Shown: positions 39,107 to 48,862, counted from the first letter of the stretch. The stretch is 54,594 nucleotides of DNA from Candidatus Falkowbacteria bacterium CG10_big_fil_rev_8_21_14_0_10_39_11 (GCA_002773615.1 PFAP01000002.1:1-54594); one strand, 5' to 3'. The notes: generated by a model from the letters alone, not told the origin. A program made the numbers and translations.

Positions 39107-40192
39107 ATGATATATTCGGCTGATGGTGAAGACATTGGCGGAGCCATTTTGGGTTCTTTGGTTGTTGGCTGGATTATAATGGCGATTGTAAATGCGGTTG
39201 TGGAAGCAGTCTCAGCTGTTTTGTCAGCCGTTGGTACGGTTTTGATGTATATCGGGATTGGTATTGGTGGCGTGTTTGCCTTTGCGGCGGCTGTCGGATT
39301 ACTATATAGTATTGGCTGTTTCGCTTGGTGGTTGTTGGGCAGTTGGCGTGACAAGTGGCAAGATGCATTTTGGGATGGCCATGATTGGGATGATTTTGAC
39401 GACGTGGGTGATGTGATTAAATTGGTTTTTGTTGGTCTTCTTTCGCCAGTGATTCTGGTGATTACCTTGATTACATTGTTGATTGTAGCAATTGCTAAAG
39501 TGTTTGAAAGTTTTAACGAGTCTGATCAAAAGAGCACGAAAAGAAGTGTTGGAAGTTATAAGCCCAGTCCCGTTACCGCTTCGGTAAAAGCCACTACGAC
39601 TCAGATTCGAAGTGCTCCAGTCAAAACTGTTTATCAAGTATCTGGTCGTAAGTCAGTTGTAACGCCAGCAGTAAAAAAATCTGTTGTGGCTCAGCCGGTA
39701 GTCGTGGCAACGGTTTTGCCAGATGTTCAGTTGGATTTGGTTCAATTTGAACCGCAACAAATGCCAATGAAGTATCGTTTGATGAAAGTTGAGATTGATA
39801 AGATTGCTCAATTGGCAAAAAAAAGAGCCAATGAAATTCAGAAGATTGTTGACAGGTATCCTGAGGCTTTTTCTGAGGTGGGAAACGATGCGTTTTTGTT
39901 GGTCAACTGCACTTTGGCGAAAACGTTGTATGGTATTACTCCAAGGGATCAGGAGTATATCAAGCAAACGCCAGAACATTTGGCTGTGTATGAACGATTG
40001 GAAGATATGATGCGACAGTCAAAACAGGCTGCCGCTGATATCCCATCGGTTTTGAAAGCTTGGATTTTGCATATGAAAACATTTGTGCCCGGTTGTCGTC
40101 TGCAAGAAATACTTGATAAGTTGCGATCAGAGAATAAAGTTTTTGACACAGTGTGCAGATTGCGCAAAGCCTATGAGTCACTTAGTTGGTAA
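39107..40192 (+). CDS. membrane protein, tandem family member 2
   Basis: SD GGAGG; N-terminal TMs; IPSVLKAWILHMKTFVPG. Confidence 0.85.
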   Translation: MIYSADGEDIGGAILGSLVVGWIIMAIVNAVVEAVSAVLSAVGTVLMYIGIGIGGVFAFAAAVGLLYSIGCFAWWLLGSWRDKWQDAFWDGHDWDDFDDVGDVIKLVFVGLLSPVILVITLITLLIVAIAKVFESFNESDQKSTKRSVGSYKPSPVTASVKATTTQIRSAPVKTVYQVSGRKSVVTPAVKKSVVAQPVVVATVLPDVQLDLVQFEPQQMPMKYRLMKVEIDKIAQLAKKRANEIQKIVDRYPEAFSEVGNDAFLLVNCTLAKTLYGITPRDQEYIKQTPEHLAVYERLEDMMRQSKQAAADIPSVLKAWILHMKTFVPGCRLQEILDKLRSENKVFDTVCRLRKAYESLSW

Positions 40193-40193
40193 A

Positions 40194-40218
40194 AAGCGAA
40201 TAATATTCGCTTTTTTTG
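40194..40218 (+). terminator. repeated intrinsic terminator, copy 2
   Basis: AAGCGAATaatATTCGCTTTTTTT. Confidence 0.85.
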
Positions 40219-40280
40219 ATACTTGTAAATTATTGTTGTTTGTGTTATAAAGAAACGTAACAAACACAAAGGGGGTGGGC

Positions 40281-40913
40281 ATGTATCACGCCAAAAGCGC
40301 CGATGATGGAGTCGAGGGTATTGTTGCGGTGCTCATTGGTTTGGCTGTGGCTGGGTTTATTATGCGACATTTGTTGGCCTTGTTGATTATTATTGCTGTT
40401 GCAGCTATTATTTGGGGTGGATATGTGGTTTGGGCTAATAGATATAATCGTCAGTGTCATCGGTTTCATTTGACTAGATACAAGGCATATTTTTTGAAAC
40501 GTCAAGTTAATAAAAAGTTGAAGCATCTCAAGGTTCACCTTAATCTCCATCATAATATTTTGGCTGAGTTTCATGCTAGAGGTGAAATCTTGGTTATTTT
40601 TACTTTACCAGAACTAATTAAAGTTAATCATGAATTGGCAGCGGTGTGGAAAAGTCTTAGTGAGGATGATAGAAGACGGTTAAGATACACCGAGCAGAGT
40701 AAAAAAGCGCTGGTTGAGTTTGATGGAATTTTTGAATTGTCTTATCGTGGAGCTTTAGAAGTCAAGGATATATTGGTAACATGGTTGATTCAGATGAAAG
40801 CATTTACTCCGGGTGAAAGAACCAATGATTTGGTTCAAGGATTGAAAGCGGCTGACGATTTGGCTGATAGGGTTGAGGAATTGAAGAAGATTTATCGCAA
40901 CCTTCCTTTCTAA
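40281..40913 (+). CDS. membrane protein, tandem family member 3
   Basis: SD AGGGGG; N-terminal TM; VKDILVTWLIQMKAFTPG. Confidence 0.8.
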   Translation: MYHAKSADDGVEGIVAVLIGLAVAGFIMRHLLALLIIIAVAAIIWGGYVVWANRYNRQCHRFHLTRYKAYFLKRQVNKKLKHLKVHLNLHHNILAEFHARGEILVIFTLPELIKVNHELAAVWKSLSEDDRRRLRYTEQSKKALVEFDGIFELSYRGALEVKDILVTWLIQMKAFTPGERTNDLVQGLKAADDLADRVEELKKIYRNLPF

Positions 40914-40939
40914 GCGAATAATATTCGCTTTTTTTATTT
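40912..40939 (+). terminator. repeated intrinsic terminator, copy 3
   Basis: AAGCGAATaatATTCGCTTTTTTT. Confidence 0.85.
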
Positions 40940-40965
40940 TTTTAAGGTAAAATAAGGGTGAAAAT

Positions 40966-42858
40966 ATGAATAAAATTGCCCAAATTACTCCTTTACGAAA
41001 ATTGCCGCGAGACATTGATTTTTTTGATTATGAAATTCCTGAAATTTTAGCGGCAGCGGTCAAAGTCGGTTCTTTGGTTGAGGTACCATTTAAAAGTAGT
41101 GTGGTTCAGGGAGTGGTTATGGCGATCGTAAATACCAGCAAATTCAAAAAGTTGAGAGCTGTTACCGGAGTGATCGATTCTCAAGTGACAGTATCAGATT
41201 GGCAGGTAAAATTGATCAAATGGTTTGCTGAATACTATATGTATTCACTTTCCTCGGCTGTTAGAATGTTTGTACCTGAAAAACCGACACGGAAATATAC
41301 AGAGAAACCAAGCGTTGATAATTTCGCTAAAGTAGACACGGATTTGATGGTTGGTGCGGATGTACTTAGATTAAGAAAACTCTTGGTTACCAAGGGAAAA
41401 GAGCAAAATTTGATTATCAATCATGATCCGAACAAGAATGATCAGTTAATTTTATCTTTGATTGAACAAGTAATTGATTCAGACAAGCAGATTATCATAA
41501 TGGTGCCTCACGTGGAAAAAATCAAAGATATTCTCCAATTGATTCCGGCGAGATATAATCGCAAATTAGTGGTGATAAAAAGCTCATTATTCCGAAAAAA
41601 AAATGCTTGGCATAAAACTTGGCGTGATATTTATACTAACAAAAAGAATATCATTGTAGGCACTAGATCGGCGATATTAGTTCCGACCAATAAATTGACT
41701 TACATTTATATCAATGAAGCTGAGTCAGTCGATTATAAAAATTGGGATCAAAATCCACGGTATGATGCGATCAATGTGGCTGCCAAGTTGGCGTCTTTGA
41801 CTAAAGCCAAGTTGATTATCAGCTCGGCAGCGCCCAATATTGAGACTTATCAGCCGATTGCGGTGAATAAACAACCGATAATTACTTTGGGGAAAAATTT
41901 GACACCACAAGAATTGCAAATTATTGATTTTAAAAGTGTCAGACGCAACGAATTTACCTATTACAGCCCGCAACTGATTGAGAATATAAAAAAAAGCTTG
42001 GCTGAAGACAAAAGAGTCATCTTGTTTTTGAATAAAAGGGGCTATTCCAGTCAAACTAGATGCAATAAGTGTGATTTTACTTTAAAATGTCCTAGTTGCT
42101 CATTGCCATTGGTTGGAATCCATCAACAGATGGTCTGTTATCATTGTAAACACAAGCAACCAATGACAAGCAAATGTCCAAAATGTAACAAGGGTGAATT
42201 GAAAGATTTGGGTATTGGGATTGATCAGGTGGCTGACAATTTGAAGCAAATTTTCCCAGATGTCAGTTTGGATGATCCAACAGCCAAGATTTATCTCGCT
42301 ACGACCCTGCCTGCCAAAAAAAGTGTCTTCAAACAAGTTGGATTTATTGGTGTGATCACGTGGGACAGTATGCTTTATATAGCGGATTTTCGGCTCGCCA
42401 CTCGGTTTTACCAGCAGTTGTGGACACTTTGTTATCTCAAACGAAAGTGGGCTCCCACAGCCAAAATATTGCTTCAGACAGCTCTACCGGAATCCCAAAC
42501 ATTTCATAATATTTATCAGGATTATTCTCGGTATTATTCTGAAGAATTAGGGAAACGAAAGCTGTTCTCTTATCCGCCATATTCAAAGTTAATGCTAATA
42601 TTTATTCAAAATAAGGTAAAAAATATCTGCCAACAAGAAGCAAATGAAATTTACCAGCAATTGATGTCACAATTTGGTTCAGTTCAAGCAATCAAGGCTT
42701 CAGCGCCATATTTTGCTCATCGACAGATGGTGAGAGGACAATATCGGTGCAATATTTTGCTAAAAATACAGGGTGATGATCAGATTATTCGTGCTTGGCT
42801 CAAGGATAAGTTGCCAGATTATTGGACCATTGACATTGACCCGATAAATGTAGTATAA
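40966..42858 (+). CDS. priA: PriA-like primosomal protein N' (helicase motifs degenerate)
   Basis: CNKCDFTLKCPSCSLPL...CYHCKHKQPMTSKCPKC zinc region; LFLNKRGYSSQTRC; adjacent def-fmt. Confidence 0.88.
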   Translation: MNKIAQITPLRKLPRDIDFFDYEIPEILAAAVKVGSLVEVPFKSSVVQGVVMAIVNTSKFKKLRAVTGVIDSQVTVSDWQVKLIKWFAEYYMYSLSSAVRMFVPEKPTRKYTEKPSVDNFAKVDTDLMVGADVLRLRKLLVTKGKEQNLIINHDPNKNDQLILSLIEQVIDSDKQIIIMVPHVEKIKDILQLIPARYNRKLVVIKSSLFRKKNAWHKTWRDIYTNKKNIIVGTRSAILVPTNKLTYIYINEAESVDYKNWDQNPRYDAINVAAKLASLTKAKLIISSAAPNIETYQPIAVNKQPIITLGKNLTPQELQIIDFKSVRRNEFTYYSPQLIENIKKSLAEDKRVILFLNKRGYSSQTRCNKCDFTLKCPSCSLPLVGIHQQMVCYHCKHKQPMTSKCPKCNKGELKDLGIGIDQVADNLKQIFPDVSLDDPTAKIYLATTLPAKKSVFKQVGFIGVITWDSMLYIADFRLATRFYQQLWTLCYLKRKWAPTAKILLQTALPESQTFHNIYQDYSRYYSEELGKRKLFSYPPYSKLMLIFIQNKVKNICQQEANEIYQQLMSQFGSVQAIKASAPYFAHRQMVRGQYRCNILLKIQGDDQIIRAWLKDKLPDYWTIDIDPINVV

Positions 42859-42917
42859 TAAGAGCGAAAAGCGCAAAGATTGTAACTTTTTTAATTTCGA
42901 AAAAACGATCCAAATAT

Positions 42918-43409
42918 ATGATATTACCGGTAATTACATATCCAAATAAAAATCTCAGAAAAAAGTCTGAAGAGCTTTCAGTTGAGAAAATTGCTTCACC
43001 GGAAGTCCAGTCTTTCATTACTGATTTGATTGAAACGATGCTGAAAGAAGACGGTTTAGGTTTGGCGGCGGTTCAAGTTGACAAGCATTGGCGTATATTT
43101 GCGGTCGCGACCGAAGATGGACCGATGGTCTTTATTAACCCCAAAATTTCTTTCAAGTCTTGGTTCAAGGAAATGGATGAAGAAGGTTGTCTATCAATTC
43201 CTGGTGTTTTTGGTACAGTCAAAAGACCCAAAGCAGTTATTATCAAATCGCTGGATCGAAATGGAGAAAAAGTTTCCATGAAAGCGACCGGTTTATTTGC
43301 TCGAGTTATTCAACATGAATTTGATCACGTCAATGGAGATTTGTTTATTGATAAAATTCAGACCGTAACTCGAGGGCAAGAAATCTTGGATGAAATGAAA
43401 GCGAAGTAA
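42918..43409 (+). CDS. def: peptide deformylase
   Basis: GLGLAAVQV, EEGCLSIPGV, QHEFDHVNG. Confidence 0.96.
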   Translation: MILPVITYPNKNLRKKSEELSVEKIASPEVQSFITDLIETMLKEDGLGLAAVQVDKHWRIFAVATEDGPMVFINPKISFKSWFKEMDEEGCLSIPGVFGTVKRPKAVIIKSLDRNGEKVSMKATGLFARVIQHEFDHVNGDLFIDKIQTVTRGQEILDEMKAK

Positions 43410-43444
43410 TTCATTACCGATAAACATAAGTTTATATTACATTT

Positions 43445-44422
43445 ATGCCAGAAACGAATAAAAGAAAAATAGTTTTTATGGGCACATCAGAATTTGCTGT
43501 ACCTATTTTGAAATCTTTGAATGATTGTTATGACGTAGTTTTGGTCGTCGTTTCACCAGATAAGCCGACCGGACGAAAACAAGCAATTACTCCCCCGCCG
43601 GTCAAGATCCTCGCGAACGAATTGGGCTTGAAAGTTGAACAACCAACTAAATTACGAGGCAATGAAGAGTTTTTTAATACATTGAAAAAAGTTAACCCGG
43701 AAGTAATTGTCGTGGTTGCTTATGGGAAGATTTTACCGGCGGAGATTATCAATTTACCTGAACATGGATGTATCAATGTTCATGGATCTATTTTGCCAAA
43801 ATATCGTGGACCCTCACCGATTCAGACAGCTCTTATCAATGGCGAGAAAGAAACCGGTATTTCATTTATTTTAATGGATTTGGGTATGGATACTGGTGAT
43901 GTTATTCGTAAGTATTCAATCAATATAGAATCGGAAGATGATTTTAACTCTTTGAGCGGAAAATTGTCAGCATTATCAGCGGAAAAGGTTTGTAAGGTTG
44001 TCGAGCAATATGTTAACGGTGATACAAATTTGGAGATGCAAGAAGATGATGAGGCGACATATTGCTACAAGATCACTGAAACAATGGGGCGGATTCAATG
44101 GTCGCTATCAGCTCGAGCGATTGCCAACAGAATCCGAGCGATTGGCGGGAAAGTCGGCGTTTATACATTTTTTGATGAAAAAAGATTGAGAATTATTGAA
44201 GCCGAAGGTGTTGATAGTCATTGTGTAAAAGATAATGCCAGTATTTCGGTCGGAACGGTGTTTCAAGGCGTTGATCCTGAGACAAATATAAAAATGGTCT
44301 GTGTCAAATGCGGGAAAGGCCGGTTGATATTGAAAAAAGTCCAGCTTGAAGGCAGGCAGCCGATGGCTATCAAAGATTTTGTCAATGGACAACAGAAATT
44401 TGTTGGTAGTGTGTTGTCATAA
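43445..44422 (+). CDS. fmt: methionyl-tRNA formyltransferase
   Basis: FMGTSEFAVPIL, CINVHGSILPKYRGPSPIQTALINGEKETGISF. Confidence 0.96.
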   Translation: MPETNKRKIVFMGTSEFAVPILKSLNDCYDVVLVVVSPDKPTGRKQAITPPPVKILANELGLKVEQPTKLRGNEEFFNTLKKVNPEVIVVVAYGKILPAEIINLPEHGCINVHGSILPKYRGPSPIQTALINGEKETGISFILMDLGMDTGDVIRKYSINIESEDDFNSLSGKLSALSAEKVCKVVEQYVNGDTNLEMQEDDEATYCYKITETMGRIQWSLSARAIANRIRAIGGKVGVYTFFDEKRLRIIEAEGVDSHCVKDNASISVGTVFQGVDPETNIKMVCVKCGKGRLILKKVQLEGRQPMAIKDFVNGQQKFVGSVLS

Positions 44423-44436
44423 AATATTAAACAAAT

Positions 44437-44619
44437 TATGAGAATTCAACTTTCAGGTTGTGCGATTGTTAATGAAAAAGGAGATTGGAACCCTATTCAA
44501 TACAGCAAGATGCAATGACAAAAGACCAAGGATCACTTATTGTAAGAATCCCACCCAAAGGACAAGCAACTTATAGAACTTGGTTTAGTCAAGGTAAGTT
44601 AGGACTGAACAGTAAATAA
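44437..44619 (+). pseudogene. possible decayed coding fragments
   Basis: short frames MRIQLSGCAIVNEKG (NUDIX-start-like) and MTKDQGSLIVRIPPKGQATYRTWFSQGKLGLNSK*. Confidence 0.3.
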
Positions 44620-44654
44620 TTTATAATTGTGAAACCTCAAATATTAATTATTTT

Positions 44655-45038
44655 ATGTCAAAAACAATATTAGTTGATGCGTGGCAGACTTTTGTGCTTG
44701 AAACGGGTGTTTTTACCGAAATGAAAGCTATTTTGGATGCTTTTGATAGTCGTAAAATTATTGTCACCAATGCCAATAAAGAGGAAAAGGCAAAGCTTGG
44801 TATTGTAAATATGCCGTATGAGGTATATTCCTTGAATCATGAGCCAGACAAGATTGATCCAGACTATTTTAAACAGTTGTTGGTACACTATTCCCTATCA
44901 CCAAACGAGGTGATTTATTTTGAGCGAAGTGAGGAATCAGTCAAGGCAGCTGAATCACTGGGAATCAAATCTTTTTGGTATAATGAAGATGAAAAAGATT
45001 TGAAAGCATTGAAGCAGTTTTTGACAGAGAACGTTTGA
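44655..45038 (+). CDS. HAD-like hydrolase
   Basis: ILVDAWQTF, IIVTNANKEE, LSPNEVIYFERSEESVKAAESLGIKSFWY. Confidence 0.7.
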   Translation: MSKTILVDAWQTFVLETGVFTEMKAILDAFDSRKIIVTNANKEEKAKLGIVNMPYEVYSLNHEPDKIDPDYFKQLLVHYSLSPNEVIYFERSEESVKAAESLGIKSFWYNEDEKDLKALKQFLTENV

Positions 45039-45113
45039 GTGCGTTGGCAGGCGAATGGAGATTCCTGATCAAGTCCGGAATGACAAAGTGTGTTTTTATA
45101 TTAATTTGAAAAT

Positions 45114-45548
45114 ATGAACTACAAACATACACAGATTGGCTACTTGATGATTTACGTCATGGTGGCGTTGGTTTCTTATTTTGCATTTATTTTGATACAA
45201 ATTGGTTTTGATGGATCGATTTTTTTTGCCTTGGCAATTATCTTGGCGCTGATTGCTTCTTTTGTGTCTTTGACGGTGACTATTGATTCTGATTCTCTCC
45301 GAATAAAGTTTGGTTATGGTCTTTATAAAAAGAGTTTTAAGCTCAAAAAAATAGCCTCGGTCAAAATCGTAAAAAATCATTGGTACTTTGGTTGGGGCAT
45401 TCGAGTGTGGTTCTGGCCATACATGAGAATTTTTAATATTTCTGGTTTTGATGCGGTGGAAATAATTATGAGCGACGGTAAAATTTTTAGAATTGGCACA
45501 GATGAACCAAAACAGCTGGAACAAGCTTTGATTCAGGTGATTAAATAA
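45114..45548 (+). CDS. membrane protein, PH-like domain
   Basis: two TM helices then DSDSLRIKFGYGLYKKSFKLKKIASVKI. Confidence 0.65.
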   Translation: MNYKHTQIGYLMIYVMVALVSYFAFILIQIGFDGSIFFALAIILALIASFVSLTVTIDSDSLRIKFGYGLYKKSFKLKKIASVKIVKNHWYFGWGIRVWFWPYMRIFNISGFDAVEIIMSDGKIFRIGTDEPKQLEQALIQVIK

Positions 45549-45571
45549 TTTGATTGAAAATATTAACCATT

Positions 45572-45886
45572 ATGAAAATCAAAAATGTCAAGGAATTGAC
45601 CCGAGCTCAGATGGTTTCAGAATTAAAACATGGAGGCAAACTGGTGATGTTTCAATATTGTGTGTCCGGGTTGGTTGTAACTTTTAAAAGAGGCAGCGCG
45701 GTTTATTTTATCAGACAGGGTGAATCTACAACTCGACATAGTTTGATTTATATTTTGATATCTTTTTTGTTTGGTTGGTGGGGCGTGCCATGGGGGCCGA
45801 TTCATACAGTGGCGGCTATTTTTACCAACTTACGAGGCGGTAAAGACGTTACGGCTAAATTACTTGAAGTTTTAGATGTAAACTAA
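45572..45886 (+). CDS. hypothetical membrane-associated protein
   Basis: ORF; FGWWGVPWGPIHTVAAIFTNLRGGKDVT. Confidence 0.65.
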   Translation: MKIKNVKELTRAQMVSELKHGGKLVMFQYCVSGLVVTFKRGSAVYFIRQGESTTRHSLIYILISFLFGWWGVPWGPIHTVAAIFTNLRGGKDVTAKLLEVLDVN

Positions 45887-45894
45887 ATTTTTAT

Positions 45895-46149
45895 ATGAAA
45901 AAAACTAAACGAAAATGGGATGTTCTGTCTAAAGACAGAAGACGAACCTGCATCAATGAAATTATTACTTTTTTTTATAAAAGTCGTGATGAAGAGATTG
46001 GCATGATTGCGGCAGAAGAGATTTTAGATTATTTCCTGGAACATATTAGTGGTCATGTTTACAATCGGGCTATTAGAGATTGTCAGGAATTATTAAAAAA
46101 ACGATTTGATGACTTTGAATTGGATTTAGATTTATTAATTAATAAGTAA
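45895..46149 (+). CDS. hypothetical protein
   Basis: compact ORF in collinear gene string. Confidence 0.6.
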   Translation: MKKTKRKWDVLSKDRRRTCINEIITFFYKSRDEEIGMIAAEEILDYFLEHISGHVYNRAIRDCQELLKKRFDDFELDLDLLINK

Positions 46150-46161
46150 TAAAAAGAATAT

Positions 46162-46670
46162 ATGAAAATGAGGTTTTTTTCTTGATTGTTTTTGTGTTGC
46201 TAATTGGTTTGACCGGTTGTGTTGTTTTGGATAATCAATCACAAGATAATAAAACCGGGATTGAAGTGAATGAAGTCGCAAATGGTAAAAAACTTGATTT
46301 AAGTGGATAGAATATTGAGAATATTCTAAAAGATACTTTTTCTCAAACAAGTTTAACAGAATTGAATGTTTCTAATAGTCGGCTGACCGGTTCGATACCG
46401 GCGGAAATTCGTCACTTGAACAATTTAATCATACTAAGAGCTAATAACAATCAAATGACCGGAGTGCCGGCCGAGATTGGTCAATTGAAAAACTTACAGG
46501 TATTGGATTTATCAAACAATCAATTGACGGGGTTGCCGCTTGAATTGGGAAATTTGAGTGATTTGAAAGCATTACATTTGAGTGGGAATAATTATTCCAC
46601 CTATGATTTAGACTTGATTAAAAAGCAATTGCCCAGTGATGTCCAACAATTTTGTAATAATCTGTTATGA
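46162..46670 (+). pseudogene. LRR lipoprotein pseudogene (frameshift plus internal TAG)
   Basis: lipobox LIGLTGC in the +46164 frame; TAG at 46308-46310 inside LDLSG*NIENI; LRRs continue in the same frame from 46362. Confidence 0.65.
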
Positions 46671-47023
46671 AACAAATATTTAAAATTCCTACTTGGTTTT
46701 ATGGTGGTTTGGTGAGTCTGTTAATCATTGGGCTACTGTATTATTTTAATTCCATTGTTCAAGATCGTGGGTTAGTCGGTTCTGTAGAACAAACATTGGC
46801 GGCGATTGTTCAGGGTATATTTTTGATCGTTACCATCCCGTTGTATATTGTTTTTTCTTATATTGGGTTTGCGCTTGATGCCATACTTCACACCGGCGTT
46901 GGGTATGAATCTTTGGGAGTATTTGCTTCTGGTATTCTTTTTATAAAAATCGTAAGTGTAATTTATTATTTTGCTTTTGGGGCGCTGAGTGTGGTAATTT
47001 ATAAAAAGATAAAGAATAGTTAA
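46667..47023 (+). CDS. membrane protein
   Basis: three hydrophobic helices; ATGA overlap with previous frame. Confidence 0.65.
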   Translation: MKQIFKIPTWFYGGLVSLLIIGLLYYFNSIVQDRGLVGSVEQTLAAIVQGIFLIVTIPLYIVFSYIGFALDAILHTGVGYESLGVFASGILFIKIVSVIYYFAFGALSVVIYKKIKNS

Positions 47024-47098
47024 TCAACGGGTTGACGATAATGTGGTTATTTGTTAAGCTCAATTATCAATAATGTTCCTTTCAAACAAGGAGGTCGT

Positions 47099-47389
47099 AT
47101 GAGAACCAGATGGTCGGCAATGACTATTCTAATTGCTGTGCTTGTTGTAATAATGATGATGTTCGTCGGTTGTACTCCGGGCGGATGTATTGGTGCTTTC
47201 CTTGGAGTATTGATTATGTCTTTGATCTTTGCGGCTATAGCTGGCGTGATACCTTTTGTTGGACCGACCATTGCTATCGTTGTTTTCTTTGGCTTTATGT
47301 GGCATGCATTTAGTGCCGGTGATTCGCCGGTCAAGAAATATTGCGGTTGTAGCAGCGTTTGTTCAGAAGTTTCTGACCCAGGGAGGTAA
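47099..47389 (+). CDS. small Cys-rich lipoprotein-like membrane protein, paralog A
   Basis: SD GGAGG; VGCTPGGCIG; IPFVGPTIAIV; CGCSSVCSE. Confidence 0.7.
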   Translation: MRTRWSAMTILIAVLVVIMMMFVGCTPGGCIGAFLGVLIMSLIFAAIAGVIPFVGPTIAIVVFFGFMWHAFSAGDSPVKKYCGCSSVCSEVSDPGR

Positions 47390-47392
47390 ATA

Positions 47393-47740
47393 ATGAAGTT
47401 AAAAACGTGGGGTAAATCTTCCTTGATGATAGCTATCTTATTGATGATGCTCAGCATGACTTCGTGTCAGATGGAACATTGTGCTGCTCATCTAATCGGA
47501 ATGATTATTGGAAGCCTCCTATTCTTTTGGCTTTGTTGTATTATTCCAATTGTGGGGCCGACAATTGGGATCGTGTTAATCATTGGTGTTTGGTCTGATG
47601 ATTGTAATAACGATCGATCTTTGACGCAAACTCAGTGTGGCTGTAGTGCGGCTTGTGATGAATATGATTATCCTCAAGAACAAAAGCTCTTGTACGAAGA
47701 TGAAGAAGGTCCGGATCCAGTTGATGGTACGGCCTTTTGA
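47393..47740 (+). CDS. small Cys-rich lipoprotein-like membrane protein, paralog B
   Basis: SD GGGAGG; TSCQMEHCAAHLIG; IPIVGPTIGIV; CGCSAACDE. Confidence 0.7.
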   Translation: MKLKTWGKSSLMIAILLMMLSMTSCQMEHCAAHLIGMIIGSLLFFWLCCIIPIVGPTIGIVLIIGVWSDDCNNDRSLTQTQCGCSAACDEYDYPQEQKLLYEDEEGPDPVDGTAF

Positions 47741-47847
47741 AAAGAATAAAAATACAATCGAAACATCGATTGTTTTATTTTAGGTAAAAATTTAGTATAA
47801 TGGTATTGAAACAGTGAACAGTTATCAGTTGATTGGTGATGTTAAAA

Positions 47848-47912
47848 TTAACCTGCCTGCCTACTCGCCTCGTATAGCTTCAGCGAAGCGGGCCGGCAGG
47901 CAGGCTCAGCAT
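47848..47912. repeat. GC-rich palindromic repeat
   Basis: CCTGCCTGCC...GGCCGGCAGGCAGG. Confidence 0.65.
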
Positions 47913-47936
47913 GATAAATATAAATATTACGAAACT

Positions 47937-48410
47937 ATGAATAAACAAATTAAAGCAATTCTGACTGACTTTTCTTGGGTGTTATTATTCCCAAAGGATG
48001 AAAAATTCACTGGCAAACTCAATGCTTTTTATGAAAAATTGAAAGAAGACAGCGAATTTGATTTTTGGGATTACTTTAAATTGAATGATGAACTTTTGAA
48101 TTTTTATAAAAATAGTCCTTTGGATGTTTATGTGTTTACTTCTGCTTATATTCAAGAACACCCCCCATTGGCTGCCAAGTTGGACGGATTTTTTAAGGAA
48201 ACTTTTAGCGCAGCGCGTTTGAATCTAAAAAAAACCGAGTCAGATAGTTATAAAACCCTGGCCGTTGAAATAAATTTGAAACCGGAAGAAATTTTATTCA
48301 TTGATGACCGACCAGAGCATAATGTGGCCGCCAAAGAAGCTGGAATGGTGGCGATTCAATATCAATCAAACGAACAGGTTATGCGAGAGGTTGATAAGAT
48401 TATTAATTGA
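47937..48410 (+). CDS. HAD-superfamily hydrolase
   Basis: AILTDFSWVLL, VYVFTSAY, LKPEEILFIDDRPEHNVAAKEAGM. Confidence 0.8.
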   Translation: MNKQIKAILTDFSWVLLFPKDEKFTGKLNAFYEKLKEDSEFDFWDYFKLNDELLNFYKNSPLDVYVFTSAYIQEHPPLAAKLDGFFKETFSAARLNLKKTESDSYKTLAVEINLKPEEILFIDDRPEHNVAAKEAGMVAIQYQSNEQVMREVDKIIN

Positions 48411-48418
48411 CATTAAAT

Positions 48419-48820
48419 ATGAAAAAAGCAATCCAAATTTTATTAATAACAATTCTGGTGATAATTGTTGCGATAATTGTGGTTTTTGCCTTTGATATTT
48501 TTGATTATAGAACCAAGTTTATCAGTAAGACGGTAAATACGTTTTTAAGTAAAAATATCGAGGATTATACTCCGCTAGATCAGCTTGAAAAATCAGACGG
48601 AACCATTCCCGAGTCTAATGATTTGCACCCATTGTTAAATTCAGAACAAGAAAAAACATTAACCGAACTGGGTGTGAATGTTAGCCAGCTGCCGACTGAA
48701 TTAACCGCAGATGATCAAGAATGTTTGGTTGAAGTTTTGGGACAAACTCGATTTCAAGAATTGTACAACGGTGCGACTCCCGGAGCAGTGGATCTGATTA
48801 AGGCAAAAAAATGTTTTTAA
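48419..48820 (+). CDS. hypothetical single-pass membrane protein
   Basis: N-terminal TM; no recognised domain. Confidence 0.6.
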   Translation: MKKAIQILLITILVIIVAIIVVFAFDIFDYRTKFISKTVNTFLSKNIEDYTPLDQLEKSDGTIPESNDLHPLLNSEQEKTLTELGVNVSQLPTELTADDQECLVEVLGQTRFQELYNGATPGAVDLIKAKKCF

Positions 48821-48862
48821 AAAAATAATTTGTGCCTTCACAGGTTAAATTTAATATTAAAT

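Noticed and set aside
38226-40945. Considered the repeated hairpins as a CRISPR-like array
   Set aside because: Only three copies, spaced about 0.7-1.2 kb with genes between, each followed by a T-run; they are intrinsic terminators.
44437-44619. Possible NUDIX gene after fmt
   Set aside because: Only a 15-residue start-like fragment is visible before stops; listed as a low-confidence decayed fragment, not a gene.
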